64,000 bases of DNA from Pseudomonadota bacterium (GCA_025351005.1 JANXWS010000066.1:1-64000); one strand, 5' to 3'; shown: positions 11,103 to 23,441, counted from the first letter of the stretch. Numbers and translations are program-made. Notes: generated by a model not told the origin, from the sequence alone.

Positions 11103-11856
11103 CGGGCTTCCCCGCCGCCACGGCAGCCGCGCTGAGCGACGGTTCGTAGCGGTGGTCGTCGCGGATCACGCGCGGCACCAGCACGCGCGCCTCGATCGTC
11201 ACCGGCTGGTAGACGACGCGGCGCTGCTCCGGGTCGTAGCGCACCTCCACGTGACCGATCAGCGGGAAGTCCTTGCGGAATGGGTGGCCGATGAAGCCGT
11301 AGTCGGTGAGCAGCCGCCGCAGGTCGGGATGGCCGCGAAAGAGGATGCCGAACAGGTCGAATGCCTCGCGCTCGTACCAGTTCGCGGCCGGCCAGACGTC
11401 GACCACCGAATCGAGCAGCGGCGGCTCGCCGGCGTCGCAGAACGCGCGCAGCCGCAGCCGGCGGTTGTGACGCAGCGACAGCAGGTGGTAGACCGCCGCG
11501 AAGCGTCGCGGCGAGCCGGCCGGTGTCGCCGCCGCGCCCTCGTCGACGGCGACGCCGCGGCTGAAGCCGGAGCTGGTCGCATGATGCGTGTTCCACTCGT
11601 CGTGCCCAAAGGTCAGGTAGTCGACGCCCGACAGGTCGGCGAGCATCTCGAAGCAGAGCCGCTCGTCGTCGCGCAGCGTCCGGCAGACGCGAGCGAGCGC
11701 CGCGGGATCGACCTCGAAGGTGAGTTCGCCCGCAATCGCCGCCACCCGCGTCACGGCGGCGCCACAGGCCGCACTGACCGCCTCGGCGAGCGCCTCGATG
11801 CGGTCCGGCCGGCTCGCCGGCGGGTCCGTGTCGGCTTCGGTCATCGGGCCACTCAT
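11095..11856 (-). CDS. nuoC: NADH-quinone oxidoreductase subunit C (30-kDa type)
   Basis: 253-aa hydrophilic subunit of the complex I connecting module. Family signatures [19 protein letters not shown] and [18 protein letters not shown] lie in the C-terminal half. The N-terminal half is alanine-rich and less conserved. ATG at 11856 overlaps the nuoB stop (ATGA); the open frame further upstream to 12504 is nuoB in another frame. An in-frame ATG four codons later (MTEAD) is an alternative start. Confidence 0.95.
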   Translation of the reverse strand: MSGPMTEADTDPPASRPDRIEALAEAVSAACGAAVTRVAAIAGELTFEVDPAALARVCRTLRDDERLCFEMLADLSGVDYLTFGHDEWNTHHATSSGFSRGVAVDEGAAATPAGSPRRFAAVYHLLSLRHNRRLRLRAFCDAGEPPLLDSVVDVWPAANWYEREAFDLFGILFRGHPDLRRLLTDYGFIGHPFRKDFPLIGHVEVRYDPEQRRVVYQPVTIEARVLVPRVIRDDHRYEPSLSAAAVAAGKPVG

Positions 11857-12344
11857 CGAGCGATCGTGCTGGTGCGGCGGATCTTGTTCATCAGCTGCAG
11901 GATCCCGTACATCAGCGCCTCCGCCGACGGCGGGCATCCCGGCACGTAGACGTCGACCGGCACGATGCGGTCGCAGCCGCGCACGACGGAATAGGAATAG
12001 TGGTAGTAGCCCCCGCCGTTGGCGCACGAACCCATCGAGATGACCCAGCGGGGTTCCGCCATCTGGTCGTAGACCTTGCGCAGCGCCGGCGCCATCTTGT
12101 TGCAGAGCGTGCCCGCCACGATCATGACGTCGGACTGGCGCGGGCTCGGCCGGAACACGACGCCGAAGCGATCGAGGTCGTAGCGCGAGGCGCCCGCGTG
12201 CATCATCTCGACCGCGCAGCAGGCGAGGCCGAAGGTCATCGGCCACAGCGATCCGGTGCGGGCCCAGTTCATCAGGTCGTCGAGACGGGCGGTGACGAAG
12301 CCCTTGTCCTGGAGCCCCGCGTCGACCTCGGCGACTAGTCCCAT
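11853..12344 (-). CDS. nuoB: NADH-quinone oxidoreductase subunit B (cluster N2)
   Basis: 163-aa subunit that binds cluster N2, the terminal electron donor to quinone. The ligands are the tandem C42-C43 (LACCAVEMM), C107 ([11 protein letters not shown]) and C137 (YVPGCPPS). ATG at 12344 lies inside the last codons of nuoA (GAATGGGACTAG), a 10-bp overlap consistent with translational coupling. Longer upstream extension is nuoA out of frame. Confidence 0.97.
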   Translation of the reverse strand: MGLVAEVDAGLQDKGFVTARLDDLMNWARTGSLWPMTFGLACCAVEMMHAGASRYDLDRFGVVFRPSPRQSDVMIVAGTLCNKMAPALRKVYDQMAEPRWVISMGSCANGGGYYHYSYSVVRGCDRIVPVDVYVPGCPPSAEALMYGILQLMNKIRRTSTIAR

Positions 12345-12691
12345 TCGAGCGCCCCCTTCTTCCACTCGTAGACGAAGCCGACGACCAGGATGGCGACGAA
12401 GACGAGCATCGAGACCATGCCGAAGCCGCCGACCGCCTGCAGCGAGACGGCCCAAGGAAACAGGAACGCGATTTCCAGGTCGAACAGGATGAACAGTATC
12501 GCAACCAGGTAGTAGCGCACGTCGAACTTCATGCGCGAGTCCTCGAAGGCCTCGAAGCCGCACTCGTAGGACGACAGCTTCTCCGGGTCGGGACGACGCG
12601 GTCCGAGCACGAAACCAAGCGCGATCAGCAAGCCGCCGAGACCGGCGGCGACGACCAGGAATATCAGAACCGGCAGGTAGTTGGGGAGCAT
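12335..12691 (-). CDS. nuoA: NADH-quinone oxidoreductase subunit A
   Basis: First gene of the nuo operon; 118-aa three-helix membrane subunit of complex I. Helix 1 is [20 protein letters not shown]. The conserved loop [20 protein letters not shown] carries the cysteine exposed in the deactive state of mitochondrial homologues. ATG at 12691 chosen because it gives the standard N-terminus [11 protein letters not shown]; the upstream open frame runs into the tRNA-Leu region and has no support. A purine-rich stretch GGGAAAG lies a short distance upstream. Confidence 0.95.
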   Translation of the reverse strand: MLPNYLPVLIFLVVAAGLGGLLIALGFVLGPRRPDPEKLSSYECGFEAFEDSRMKFDVRYYLVAILFILFDLEIAFLFPWAVSLQAVGGFGMVSMLVFVAILVVGFVYEWKKGALEWD

Positions 12692-12738
12692 GACCCGCTT
12701 TCCCGGACCGCGCTGACGACGGCCCGCGCATCCCCCGC

Positions 12739-12768
12739 ATTCTAGACGGGCCCGCCCGCCCGCGTCAC
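12739..12768 (-). promoter_or_regulatory. Candidate sigma-70 promoter for the nuo operon
   Basis: On the minus strand, GTGACG and TAGAAT are separated by 18 bp, about 48 bp upstream of the nuoA ATG. The -10 matches consensus at five of six positions, the -35 at four. The nearest upstream gene is the co-directional tRNA-Leu, so read-through is also possible. Pattern match only. Confidence 0.4.
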
Positions 12769-12821
12769 GCCAATCCGGGCTCAACGAATTTCGTCTTTCG
12801 GGATTGACACGAAGGGAACGA

Positions 12822-12906
12822 TGGTGCCGACGGCCGGACTCGAACCGGCACACCTTACGGTGCTAGCACCTCAAGCTAGTGCGTCTACCAATTCCGCCAC
12901 GTCGGC
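12822..12906 (-). tRNA. tRNA-Leu (anticodon GAG)
   Basis: 85-nt class II tRNA on the minus strand. The acceptor stem GCCGACG pairs with CGTCGGC, followed by the discriminator A and an encoded CCA. The anticodon stem CTAGC/GCTAG encloses loop TTGAGGT with anticodon GAG (codons CUC/CUU). The long variable arm CACC-GTAA-GGTG is diagnostic of tRNA-Leu. The T-arm GCCGG-TTCGAGT-CCGGC is intact. It lies 40 bp after secG, the widespread secG-leuU arrangement, and probably shares its transcript. Confidence 0.96.
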
Positions 12907-12946
12907 AATCTGATGGAGTCCCGCGCTGCACGCGGCGCGCCCGCCT

Positions 12947-13324
12947 CTACTTCGGAGGCGGCGCCGGCGCCTGCGTGCCCGACGCCGGCACCGCGGGCAG
13001 CGCCGGCAGCTCCGTGTTCGCCTTCGGCGCCGAGGGCAGCGGTGCCGATACCGGCACCTGGTCGAGCAGGCTCTTCGGACCGGCGCCCGCGCGATGGCTC
13101 GCGAGGTAGGCGAGCGACAGGCTCGTGACGAAGAAGCAGGTCGCGAGCACCGCCGTCATCTTCGAGAAGAAGGTCGACGAGCCGCGCGCGCCGAATACGG
13201 TGCCCGAGGCACCCGAGCCGAAGCCGGCGCCCGCATCCGCGCCCTTGCCCCGCTGCAGCAGCACGAGGGCGATGATCGACGCCGACAGCAGCACGTGCAC
13301 GAGCAGCAGTATCTTTTGCAGCAT
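12947..13324 (-). CDS. secG: Protein translocase subunit SecG
   Basis: Auxiliary subunit of the SecYEG inner-membrane translocon, 125 aa. Two membrane helices (about residues 2-22 and 55-75) flank the conserved loop LLQRGKGADAGAGFGSGAS and a GARGSSTFFSKMT segment typical of SecG. The C-terminal tail is proline/alanine-rich and extends beyond the enteric length, common in this clade. ATG at 13324. Located between tpiA and tRNA-Leu. Confidence 0.94.
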   Translation of the reverse strand: MLQKILLLVHVLLSASIIALVLLQRGKGADAGAGFGSGASGTVFGARGSSTFFSKMTAVLATCFFVTSLSLAYLASHRAGAGPKSLLDQVPVSAPLPSAPKANTELPALPAVPASGTQAPAPPPK

Positions 13325-13350
13325 AAAACGCCCAATCCGCCGGGCTGCGG

Positions 13351-14100
13351 TCAGGTGGCCGCAGCGCAGATCCTTAAAAACTCGTCCGCCTTGAGAGAGG
13401 CACCACCGACCAGCCCGCCGTCGACGTCGGGCTTGCCGAACAGTTCCGCGGCGTTCGCCGCCTTGACACTACCGCCGTACAACAGCCGCAGGCCACCGCC
13501 GATATTAGCATCCCGCGCTGCAACACGCCCGCGAATGAACGCGTGCGCCGCCTGGGCCTGATCCGGCGTCGCCGTCTTGCCGGTGCCGATTGCCCACACC
13601 GGCTCGTAGGCGACGATTGCGCGCGCGAGCGCCGTCACTCCGGCGACCGCGATCACCGCGTCGAGCTGCCGCCCGATCACGTCCTCGGTCACGCCCCGAT
13701 CGCGCTCCTCGAGCGTCTCGCCGACACACAGGATCGGCACCAGGCCCGCCGCCTGGGCGGCCACAAACTTGCGCGCGACCAGCGCATCGTCCTCGTAGTA
13801 CAGCTGGCGGCGCTCCGAGTGGCCGACGATCGCGTACCGGCAGCCGGCGTCCTTCAGCATCGCCGCCGAAACCTCGCCCGTGAAGGCGCCCTGGACCTCG
13901 GCGCAGACGCTCTGGGCGCCGAGCGCGATGGTGGTGTCCTTGAGCTGACGGCCGGTTTCCCAAAGGTAGACGAACGGCGGGCAGATCACGACCTCGCACG
14001 ACGCATCGTCCGCGCCTTCGATCAACGCCTCGACGAGACGCGCGTTCTCGGCGCGCATGCCGTGCATTTTCCAGTTGCCTGCGACTACGGGTCGGCGCAT
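13351..14100 (-). CDS. tpiA: Triosephosphate isomerase
   Basis: Interconverts dihydroxyacetone phosphate and glyceraldehyde 3-phosphate in glycolysis. 249 aa, full length. Catalytic residues are all visible: N9 and K11 (GNWKMHG), H94 (IVGHSERR) and the base E166 (AYEPVWAIGTGKTA); the phosphate-binding LLYGGSVKAAN lies near the end. ATG at 14100. Downstream 26 bp later is secG; upstream is glmM, the pseudomonad/xanthomonad order. Confidence 0.97.
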   Translation of the reverse strand: MRRPVVAGNWKMHGMRAENARLVEALIEGADDASCEVVICPPFVYLWETGRQLKDTTIALGAQSVCAEVQGAFTGEVSAAMLKDAGCRYAIVGHSERRQLYYEDDALVARKFVAAQAAGLVPILCVGETLEERDRGVTEDVIGRQLDAVIAVAGVTALARAIVAYEPVWAIGTGKTATPDQAQAAHAFIRGRVAARDANIGGGLRLLYGGSVKAANAAELFGKPDVDGGLVGGASLKADEFLRICAAAT

Positions 14101-14164
14101 CGGGGTGTCCTGCGAGGGCGCGGCAGAATACGCGCGGGACCCACCAAAATCAACGCATTGCCCT

Positions 14165-15499
14165 TTACGCGGCGGCCTTGCGCACGGCCTCGGCGATGGC
14201 CTCGGCGCTGGCGCGGACGAGGCCCTCGTCGCGGCCCTCCACCATGACCCGGATCACGGGCTCCGTGCCCGACGCCCGGAGCACGACCCGCCCGGCGCTG
14301 CCGAGACGCGCCTCCGCGACGCCGACCGCCGCCGTCACCGACGGCAGCGCCTTCAGGTCGATGCGCTCCGCGACCCGGACGTTGAGCAGGACCTGCGGAT
14401 AGCGCGACATCCCGCGGGCGAGTTCGGCGAGGCTGGAACCGGTCTGGCGCATGACAGCGAGCACCTGCAGCGCGCTGACGATGCCGTCGCCCGTGGTCGC
14501 CTTGTCGAGGCAGAGCAGGTGCCCCGAGGTCTCGCCGCCCAGAATGCCGCCGGACTCGCGCAGCATCTCGAGCACGTTGCGGTCGCCGACCGCGGCGCGG
14601 CGGAACGCGATGCCCCCGGCGATGAGCGCGTGCTCGAGGCCGAGGTTCGACATCACCGTGCCGACCACGGGGCCGTGCAGCTCGCCGCTCCGGTGGCGCG
14701 CGCGGGCCAGCACGTACAGCAGCTGGTCGCCGTCGACGATGTTGCCCTCGTGGTCGACCATCACCAGCCGGTCGCCGTCACCATCGAGCGCAATGCCGGC
14801 GTCGGCATGCACGCCGGGCACCATCATCTGCAGCAGCGCCGGCTGCGTCGAGCCGCAGCCGTCGTTGATGTTGCGGCCGTTTGGCGAGCAGCCGATCGGA
14901 ACGATGTCGGCACCGAGGTCGGCGAACACGCGCGGCGCGACCTTGTAGGCGGCGCCGTTGGCGCAGTCGACCACCAGCCTCAGGCCGCTCAGGTCGACGC
15001 CGCGCGGCATGGTGCTCGCGCAGAACTGCTGGTACAGCACTCTCGACTGGTCGACGCGCACCGCCCGCCCCAGCCGCCCGGATTCGACGGTCGTGGCCGG
15101 GATGTCGAGTCCGCGCTCGATCTGCTGCTCGAGGTCGTCCGAGAGCTTGCCGCCGCTGCCATCGAAGAACTTGATGCCGTTGTCCTCGTACAGGTTGTGC
15201 GAGGCGCTGATGACGACGCCGAACGTGCACTCGAAATTCCGCGTCATGAACGCGATGCCCGGCGTCGGCAATGGCCCGATCAGGTTGACGTTGACGCCGG
15301 CGGCGACGAAGCCCGCCTCCAGTGCGGCCTCGAACAGGTAGCCCGAGAGCCGCGTGTCCTTGCCGATCAGCACCGAGCCGCCGGCGGGCGCGAGCACGCG
15401 CGCGGTCGCGCCGGCGAGCCGGAGCGCGAACTGGACCGTCATCGGGTCGGTGCCCACCCGGCCGCGGACGCCGTCGGTGCCGAAAAACCGCTTGTTCAT
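14165..15499 (-). CDS. glmM: Phosphoglucosamine mutase
   Basis: Converts glucosamine 6-phosphate to glucosamine 1-phosphate for UDP-GlcNAc, peptidoglycan and LPS. 444 aa, the normal size. Begins MNKRFFGTDGVRG. The phosphorylated serine is S100 (VVISASHNLYEDNGIKFF), the metal-binding loop is DGDGDR, and a sugar-binding GGETSGH and phosphate-binding RASGTEPVIR follow. ATG at 15499 overlaps the folP stop (ATGA); the longer open frame upstream is folP out of frame. Confidence 0.97.
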   Translation of the reverse strand: MNKRFFGTDGVRGRVGTDPMTVQFALRLAGATARVLAPAGGSVLIGKDTRLSGYLFEAALEAGFVAAGVNVNLIGPLPTPGIAFMTRNFECTFGVVISASHNLYEDNGIKFFDGSGGKLSDDLEQQIERGLDIPATTVESGRLGRAVRVDQSRVLYQQFCASTMPRGVDLSGLRLVVDCANGAAYKVAPRVFADLGADIVPIGCSPNGRNINDGCGSTQPALLQMMVPGVHADAGIALDGDGDRLVMVDHEGNIVDGDQLLYVLARARHRSGELHGPVVGTVMSNLGLEHALIAGGIAFRRAAVGDRNVLEMLRESGGILGGETSGHLLCLDKATTGDGIVSALQVLAVMRQTGSSLAELARGMSRYPQVLLNVRVAERIDLKALPSVTAAVGVAEARLGSAGRVVLRASGTEPVIRVMVEGRDEGLVRASAEAIAEAVRKAAA

Positions 15500-16338
15500 G
15501 CCTGCTCTCCCGGCGGCTCTCGCAGCGCCGCGCCGACCCGGATTGCATCGACCGTCTCCGGCACGTCGTGGGCGCGCACGATCAGCGCACCGCGCTCCGT
15601 CGCGATCGCGGCCGCCGCTACGCTGCCGGCCTGGCGCGCGCCGACCGCGCGCCCGGTCAGCTGGCCGATCAGTGTCTTGCGCGACAGCCCGACGACGAGC
15701 GGATAACCGAGCGTCGCGAAGCTGCCGAGCGAGCGCAGCAGTGCCAGGTTGTGCGCGGCGGCCTTGCCGAAGCCGAAGCCCGGATCGACCGCGATCGCGT
15801 CGGCCGCGATCCCGGCCGCGCGCACCGCCGCAGCCCGGCCGCGCAGCCACTCGCGCACCTCGCCGACCACGTCGCCGTAGAACGGCGCCTGCTGCATCGT
15901 CGCGGGCTCGCCCTGCATGTGCATCAGGCAGACGCCGACGCCGAGCCTCGCGGCGGCCTCGAGCGCCGCCGGGTCGCCGAGCGCGCGGATGTCGTTGATC
16001 ATGCCGGCGCCCGCCTCAACCACTGCCTCGATCACCGGCGCGCGACTGGTATCGACCGAGATCAGGACGTCGAGCTCCGCCGCGATCGCCCGCACCACCG
16101 GCACGACCCGCCGCAATTCCTCGGCGACCGAGGGTGGCACCGACCCGGGCCGGGTCGACTCGCCGCCGACGTCGATGATGCGGGCGCCGTCCGCGACCAT
16201 CTGCCGCGCGGCGGCCAGTGCCGCCCCGGGATCGAGGAACCGGCCGCCGTCCGAGAACGAGTCGGGCGTCACGTTCAGCACGCCCATCACGACCGGGCCG
16301 TCCAGCGGCAGCAGGCGCGAACGGCAACGCAGCCGCAC
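15496..16338 (-). CDS. folP: Dihydropteroate synthase
   Basis: Condenses p-aminobenzoate with dihydropterin pyrophosphate in folate synthesis; the sulfonamide target. 280 aa TIM barrel. Signature 1 VMGVLNVTPDSFSDGGRF lies near residue 17, signature 2 DVGGESTRPG near residue 55, and the pterin-binding DPGFGFGK further on. The start is GTG at 16338. It ends in an ATGA overlap with glmM and begins 18 bp after ftsH: the conserved ftsH-folP-glmM arrangement. Confidence 0.96.
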   Translation of the reverse strand: MRLRCRSRLLPLDGPVVMGVLNVTPDSFSDGGRFLDPGAALAAARQMVADGARIIDVGGESTRPGSVPPSVAEELRRVVPVVRAIAAELDVLISVDTSRAPVIEAVVEAGAGMINDIRALGDPAALEAAARLGVGVCLMHMQGEPATMQQAPFYGDVVGEVREWLRGRAAAVRAAGIAADAIAVDPGFGFGKAAAHNLALLRSLGSFATLGYPLVVGLSRKTLIGQLTGRAVGARQAGSVAAAAIATERGALIVRAHDVPETVDAIRVGAALREPPGEQA

Positions 16339-16356
16339 GGCCGGTCCGTCAGCCCG

Positions 16357-18285
<1,929 letters not shown>

Positions 18286-18331
18286 TGCAAGCTCCTGTCG
18301 GGGCTCGGAAAATCAGCGCCGTGGGGAGACG

Positions 18332-18958
18332 CTACAGGATACGCCTGCCGCTCGCCAGCAGGTACATTTCCGCACTGCGCGCCCGCGACGCCGGCGGCTT
18401 CCTCATCCTGACGCTCGCGAAGTCCCGTCGCACGTTGCGCAGGAACTCGTCGAAGCCAGCCCCCTGAAACACCTTGGCGAGCAACACCCCGCCCGGCCGC
18501 AGCGCCTCGCGGCTGAACTCGAGGGCGAGTTCGGCGAGGTGCAGCTGTCGCGGCTGGTCGACAGCATCGATGCCGGACATGTTGGGGGCCATGTCGGACA
18601 TCACAAGATCAACTGGTCGACCGTCGAGGGCCTGCCGCAGTTCCGCTAGCGGCCCCGGTTCCCGGAAGTCGCCGAGGATGAAATCCACGCCCGGCAGCGC
18701 GGCCATCGGCAGGACGTCGAGGGCGATCACGGAACCCTTGCCATTCAATGCCTTGGCCGCGTACTGGCTCCAGCCGCCCGGCGCCGCCCCGAGGTCGACG
18801 ACGACCATCCCGGGCCTGAGCAGCCGCTCGTCCGCGTCAAGTTCCGCGAGCTTGAACGCGGCTCGGGAGCGAACGCCTTCCTTGCGGGCGCGCTTGACGT
18901 AGGAATCCGCCGCATGCTCCTGAAGCCAGCGCCCGCTCGACTTGCTGCGTTTCGGCAT
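18332..18958 (-). CDS. rlmE: 23S rRNA (uridine-2'-O)-methyltransferase RlmE
   Basis: Heat-shock methyltransferase acting on U2552 of 23S rRNA in the assembled large subunit. 208 aa. SAM motif [16 protein letters not shown] near residues 52-67. The catalytic tetrad K36, D122, K162 and E197 matches E. coli K38-D124-K164-E199. ATG at 18958 ([12 protein letters not shown]). Divergent from yhbY with only 45 bp between; followed by ftsH after 46 bp. Confidence 0.95.
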   Translation of the reverse strand: MPKRSKSSGRWLQEHAADSYVKRARKEGVRSRAAFKLAELDADERLLRPGMVVVDLGAAPGGWSQYAAKALNGKGSVIALDVLPMAALPGVDFILGDFREPGPLAELRQALDGRPVDLVMSDMAPNMSGIDAVDQPRQLHLAELALEFSREALRPGGVLLAKVFQGAGFDEFLRNVRRDFASVRMRKPPASRARSAEMYLLASGRRIL

Positions 18959-18991
18959 GGTGCTCCGGCCTCGAACCGCGACCCTGCTCCC

Positions 18992-18997
18992 TATAAT
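18992..18997 (+). promoter_or_regulatory. Perfect TATAAT -10 box just before yhbY
   Basis: A consensus TATAAT ends only 6 bp before the yhbY ATG at 19004. With a usual 6-8 nt distance from the -10 box, transcription would start on or next to the ATG, giving a leaderless message. No good -35 is seen 16-18 bp upstream. Confidence 0.35.
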
Positions 18998-19003
18998 GCC
19001 GCG

Positions 19004-19300
19004 ATGGAACTGAACGAACGCCAGAAGAAGCACCTGCGCCGCCTCGGCCACCCGCTGCACCCACTCGTCACGCTCGGCCACGCCGGATTGACCGACGCGG
19101 TCGCGGCCGAGATGGAACGCGCGCTCGCCGACCACGAACTCGTCAAGGCGCGTGCCCGCCTCGGCGACCGCGAGGCGCGCGACCTCGCCCTCGCTGCGCT
19201 CGGCGCGCGCACGGGGAGCGCGCTCGTGCAGCGGGTCGGCAATGTCGGCCTGTACTTCCGGCCGAAACCAAAGCTCTCGCGCATCGTCCTGCCCGACTGA
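19004..19300 (+). CDS. yhbY: YhbY family CRM-domain RNA-binding protein (ribosome assembly factor)
   Basis: 98-aa CRM-domain protein associated with pre-50S ribosomal particles in E. coli. Sequence [18 protein letters not shown] then the CRM motif [13 protein letters not shown] (conserved G-x-x-G loop) and a C-terminal [12 protein letters not shown] at 19004; longer in-frame extension upstream overlaps rlmE and is not YhbY-like. Divergent from rlmE, the common gammaproteobacterial arrangement. See the adjoining -10 box for a possible leaderless start. Confidence 0.93.
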   Translation: MELNERQKKHLRRLGHPLHPLVTLGHAGLTDAVAAEMERALADHELVKARARLGDREARDLALAALGARTGSALVQRVGNVGLYFRPKPKLSRIVLPD

Positions 19301-19319
19301 GCCCGACGAACGCGGCGGC

Positions 19320-19730
19320 CTAGCGCCGCAGCTCGCCGACCAGCAGCGCGACAACTGCGATCGTCGCGGCGACGTACAGCAGCGTCGAGACGCCGTGCCA
19401 GAGCGCGAACGCGTTGCCTGCGACACCGGCCGGAGCGCGCGCGGCCTCGAGCAGCGGCCGGATCCCCCACTCGGCGAGCGCGAGCAGCAGCGCCGGCAGC
19501 GCGAAACGGAACGGCCCCGCGCCCGGTCCCGGGCGACCGCGCACGGCGGCGGCGAGCAGCGCCGCGATGCCGATCGACAGCAGCGTCACCACCCGGAACA
19601 TCGCGCCGGCCAGCTGCCCGGCCAGGCGGCGGTCAGTGAGTTCATGAAACAGAACCGGTGCGGCGAGCGCGCCGACCGCGACCAGCAGGCCCGCCCAGAG
19701 CGCCAACAGCAGCCGCAGCCCGAGTCTCAC
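19320..19730 (-). CDS. DUF4149 (TMEM205-like) membrane protein
   Basis: 136-aa inner-membrane protein with about four hydrophobic helices (residues near 5-25, 45-63, 80-92, 110-132). Family-like features are the [19 protein letters not shown] segment after helix 1 and a conserved tryptophan/histidine stretch ALWHGVST before the last helix. The function of the family is unknown. Its start overlaps the greA stop (ATGA), so it is co-transcribed and translationally coupled with greA; similar greA-DUF4149 neighbours are seen in pseudomonads. Confidence 0.75.
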   Translation of the reverse strand: MRLGLRLLLALWAGLLVAVGALAAPVLFHELTDRRLAGQLAGAMFRVVTLLSIGIAALLAAAVRGRPGPGAGPFRFALPALLLALAEWGIRPLLEAARAPAGVAGNAFALWHGVSTLLYVAATIAVVALLVGELRR

Positions 19731-20203
19731 TCGTAGCGGACCGCGACGATCTCGTAGCTGCGCACGCCGCCCGGCGCCTGCACCTCGACCACGTCGCCCT
19801 GCCCCTTGCCGACCAGCGCGCGCGCGATCGGCGAGGTGATCGCGATCAGGCCGCGGCGGATGTCGGCCTCCTCGTCGCCGACGACCTGGTAGGTGACCTG
19901 GCTGCCGTCCTGCTGCGCCTCCAGGTCGACCGTCACGCCGAACACGACCTTGCCGGTCTGCGGCAGCTTCGAGACGTCGATGATCTCGGTGTTGTTGAGG
20001 CGGTTCTCGATCTCCTTGATCCGTCCCTCGATGAAGCCCTGGTGCTCGCGGGCCGCGTGATACTCGGCGTTCTCCGACAGGTCGCCGTGACCGCGGGCCT
20101 CGGCGATGGCCTTGATGACCGCCGGCCGGTCCTCGGCCTTCAGGCGCTTCAGCTCCGCGCGCAGGCGCCCGGCGCCGGCGGCCGTGATCGGGCTACGCTT
20201 CAC
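19727..20203 (-). CDS. greA: Transcription elongation factor GreA
   Basis: Reactivates backtracked RNA polymerase by stimulating transcript cleavage. 158 aa, standard length. The N-terminal coiled coil holds the acidic tip motif [16 protein letters not shown] (near residues 40-55), with D and E residues that enter the polymerase secondary channel. The C-terminal FKBP-like domain ends [14 protein letters not shown] start at 20203 overlaps the carB stop (GTGA). Confidence 0.97.
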   Translation of the reverse strand: MKRSPITAAGAGRLRAELKRLKAEDRPAVIKAIAEARGHGDLSENAEYHAAREHQGFIEGRIKEIENRLNNTEIIDVSKLPQTGKVVFGVTVDLEAQQDGSQVTYQVVGDEEADIRRGLIAITSPIARALVGKGQGDVVEVQAPGGVRSYEIVAVRYE

Positions 20204-23200
20204 GCCAGCAGCTCCTTGTGCAGGTCCTGCAGCCGGTTCACCTCGACCTCCTCGAGATGATCGAGCGCCTCGCAGGTGGCGCGCGCGGCGGGCAGGGTCG
20301 TGTAATAGGTCACCTTGCGGGCGACCGCCTCGCGGCGGATCGAGCGCGACTCCCGCACCGCCTGCTTGCCTTCAGTGGTGTTGACGATCAGGTCGATCTC
20401 GTCGTTCTTGATCATGTCGACGATGTGCGGCCGGCCTTCGCGCACCTTGAGCGCGCGGCGGCAGGAAATGCCGGCGGCCTCGAGCGCATTCGCCGTGCCC
20501 TCGGTCGCGACGATCTCGAAGCCGCGGGCGATCAGCTCGCGCGCGAGCCCGACGGCGCCTGGCTTGTCGCGCTCGCGCACCGACACCAGGCACACGCCGC
20601 GGCGCGGCAGCACGACGCCGGAGCCCGACTGCGCCTTGGCGTAGGCTTCCCCGAAGGTGCGGCCGGTACCCATTACCTCGCCGGTCGACTTCATCTCAGG
20701 GCCGAGGATCGGGTCGGCCTCCGGAAACTTGGCGAACGGGAACACGGCTTCCTTGACCGAGTAGAAGCCCGGGATGCGCTCCTCGCGCATGCCCTGCTCG
20801 GCGAGCGAGCGCCCGACCATCACGCGCGCCGCGACCTTCGCGAGCGGCCGGCCGGTCGCCTTCGAGACGAACGGGACGGTGCGCGAGGCGCGCGGGTTGA
20901 CCTCGAGCACGTAGACGACGCCGTTCTGGATCGCGAACTGCACGTTCATCAGGCCGATGACGTTGAGTGCGTGGGCCATGCGCGTGGTCTGCTCGCGCAG
21001 CTCGGCCTGTACGGCCGCCGACAGCGCGTAGGGCGGCAGCGAGCATGAGGAGTCGCCGGAGTGCACGCCGGCCTGCTCGATGTGCTCCATGATGCCGCCG
21101 ATCAGCACGTCCTTGCCATCGCAGATCGCATCGACGTCGACCTCGGTCGCCAGGTCGAGAAAGCGATCGAGCAGCACCGGGCTGTCGTTCGAGACCTTGA
21201 CCGCCTCGTTCATGTAGGCGCGCAGGTCGTCCTCGTTGAAGACGACCTCCATCGCGCGCCCGCCGAGCACGTAGGAGGGGCGGACGATCAGCGGGTAGCC
21301 GACGTCGCGCGAGAGCGCCACGGCCTGCTCCTCGGTGCGCGCAGTGGCATTTGCCGGCTGCTTCAGGCCGAGGGTCTGCAGCAGCTGCTGGAAGCGTTCG
21401 CGATCTTCGGCGACATCGATCGCGTCCGGCGACGTGCCGATGATCGGCGCACCGGCCGCGGCCAGCGCCCGCGACAGCTTCAGCGGCGTCTGGCCGCCGT
21501 ACTGGACGATCACGCCCTCGGGCTTCTCCTTGGCGATGATCTCCATCACGTCCTCAAAGGTCAGCGGCTCGAAGTAGAGCCGGTCGGACGTGTCGTAGTC
21601 GGTCGAGACCGTCTCCGGATTGCAGTTCACCATGATCGTCTCGAAACCGTCCTCGCGCAGCGCGAGCGCGGCGTGCACGCAGCAGTAGTCGAACTCGATC
21701 CCCTGGCCGATCCGGTTCGGGCCGCCGCCCAGGATCACGATCTTGCGGCGGGCGGTGGGCAGTGACTCGCACTCCTCCTCGTAAGTCGAGTACATGTAGG
21801 CGGTCGTGGTCGCGAACTCGGCGGCACAGGTGTCGACGCGCTTGTAGGCCGGGCGCAGCCCGTAGGCGTGGCGGCGCTTGCGAACCACGGACTCGTCGAC
21901 GCCGAGCAGCCGCGCCAGGCGCGCGTCCGAGAAGCCCTTGCGCTTCAGCGTCCGCAGCCGCGCGTGCTCGAGCTCCGCGAGCCCGCCGCTGCGCACCCGC
22001 TGCTCCTCCTGCACCAGGTCCTCGATCTGCGCCAGGAACCAGCGGTCGATCGACGTCAGCTCGTGCAGCCGCTCGAGCGTCCAGCCGGCGCGGTACGCAT
22101 CCGCCACCAGCAGCAGCCGGTCGGCGCCCGGATGGCGCAGCTCCGCGACCAGCGCCGCCTCGCGCTCCTCGGTCAGCGGCAGCGCCAGCTGCTCGTCGAA
22201 CCCGGCGAGCCCTGTCTCGAGGCTCCGGAGCGCCTTGTGCAGCGACTCCTGGAAGGTGCGGCCGATCGCCATCGCCTCGCCGACCGACTTCATCTGCGTC
22301 GTCAGGCGGGTATTGGCGCCCGGGAACTTTTCGAACGTGAACCGCGGGACCTTGGTGACGACGTAGTCGATCGACGGCTCGAACGAGGCGGGCGTGGCGC
22401 CGCCGGTGATGTCGTTCTTGAGCTCGTCGAGCGTGTAGCCGACCGCGAGCTTGGCGGCGATCTTTGCGATCGGGAAGCCGGTCGCCTTCGAGGCGAGCGC
22501 GGAGGAGCGCGATACGCGCGGGTTCATCTCGATGACCAGCACCCGGCCGTCGCGCGGGTTGACCGCGAACTGCACGTTCGAGCCGCCGGTGTCGACACCT
22601 ATCTTCCGCAGCACCGCGATTGAGGCGTCGCGCAGCCGCTGGTACTCCTTGTCCGTCAGAGTCTGCGCCGGCGCGACGGTGATCGAGTCGCCGGTGTGCA
22701 CCCCCATCGGGTCGAGGTTCTCGATCGAGCAGACGATGATGCAGTTGTCGGCCGAGTCGCGGACCACCTCCATCTCGAATTCCTTCCAGCCGAGCACCGA
22801 CTCCTCGAGCAGCACCTCGCTGGTGGGCGAGGCGTCGAGCCCGCGCGCGACGATGGTTTCGAACTCCTCGCGGTTGTAGGCGATGCCGCCGCCACTGCCG
22901 CCGAGCGTGAACGAGGGGCGAATCACGGTCGGGTAGCCGATCTCGGCCTGCGTCGCGAGCGCCTCCTCAAGGCTGTGCGCAATGCGCGCGCGCGGCGTCT
23001 GCAGGCCTATTTCGTGCATGGCGTCGCGAAACAGCTCGCGGTCCTCGGCCATGTCGATCGCCTCGCGCGAGGCGCCGATCAGCTCGACGCCGTGCGCCGC
23101 CAGCACGCCCTCGCGCGCCAGGTCGAGCGCGCAGTTGAGCGCTGTCTGCCCGCCCATCGTCGGCAGCAGTGCGTCGGGCCGCTCCTTCTCGATGATCCGC

Positions 23201-23424
23201 GCCACCGTGCGCCAGTGCACCGGCTCGATGTAGATCGCGTCCGCCATGTCCGGGTCGGTCATGATCGTCGCCGGGTTCGAGTTCACGAGGATGACCCGGA
23301 AGCCCTCCTCGCGCATCGCCTTGCATGCCTGCGCCCCGGAATAATCGAACTCGCAGGCCTGACCGATGACGATCGGTCCGGCACCGATGATCAGCACGCT
23401 CGAGAGGTCGGTACGCCTGGGCAT
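20200..23424 (-). CDS. carB: Carbamoyl-phosphate synthase large chain
   Basis: Makes carbamoyl phosphate from ammonia (channelled from CarA), bicarbonate and 2 ATP for pyrimidine and arginine synthesis. 1074 aa with the duplicated ATP-grasp architecture: first half from [20 protein letters not shown], second half from about residue 559 ([20 protein letters not shown]). Each half contains the GGQT motif ([12 protein letters not shown] and [11 protein letters not shown]). The C-terminal MGS-like allosteric domain contains the [17 protein letters not shown] motif. ATG at 23424, 17 bp after carA. Confidence 0.98.
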   Translation of the reverse strand: MPRRTDLSSVLIIGAGPIVIGQACEFDYSGAQACKAMREEGFRVILVNSNPATIMTDPDMADAIYIEPVHWRTVARIIEKERPDALLPTMGGQTALNCALDLAREGVLAAHGVELIGASREAIDMAEDRELFRDAMHEIGLQTPRARIAHSLEEALATQAEIGYPTVIRPSFTLGGSGGGIAYNREEFETIVARGLDASPTSEVLLEESVLGWKEFEMEVVRDSADNCIIVCSIENLDPMGVHTGDSITVAPAQTLTDKEYQRLRDASIAVLRKIGVDTGGSNVQFAVNPRDGRVLVIEMNPRVSRSSALASKATGFPIAKIAAKLAVGYTLDELKNDITGGATPASFEPSIDYVVTKVPRFTFEKFPGANTRLTTQMKSVGEAMAIGRTFQESLHKALRSLETGLAGFDEQLALPLTEEREAALVAELRHPGADRLLLVADAYRAGWTLERLHELTSIDRWFLAQIEDLVQEEQRVRSGGLAELEHARLRTLKRKGFSDARLARLLGVDESVVRKRRHAYGLRPAYKRVDTCAAEFATTTAYMYSTYEEECESLPTARRKIVILGGGPNRIGQGIEFDYCCVHAALALREDGFETIMVNCNPETVSTDYDTSDRLYFEPLTFEDVMEIIAKEKPEGVIVQYGGQTPLKLSRALAAAGAPIIGTSPDAIDVAEDRERFQQLLQTLGLKQPANATARTEEQAVALSRDVGYPLIVRPSYVLGGRAMEVVFNEDDLRAYMNEAVKVSNDSPVLLDRFLDLATEVDVDAICDGKDVLIGGIMEHIEQAGVHSGDSSCSLPPYALSAAVQAELREQTTRMAHALNVIGLMNVQFAIQNGVVYVLEVNPRASRTVPFVSKATGRPLAKVAARVMVGRSLAEQGMREERIPGFYSVKEAVFPFAKFPEADPILGPEMKSTGEVMGTGRTFGEAYAKAQSGSGVVLPRRGVCLVSVRERDKPGAVGLARELIARGFEIVATEGTANALEAAGISCRRALKVREGRPHIVDMIKNDEIDLIVNTTEGKQAVRESRSIRREAVARKVTYYTTLPAARATCEALDHLEEVEVNRLQDLHKELLA

Positions 23425-23441
23425 GTCGTGGCTCCGGCTGC

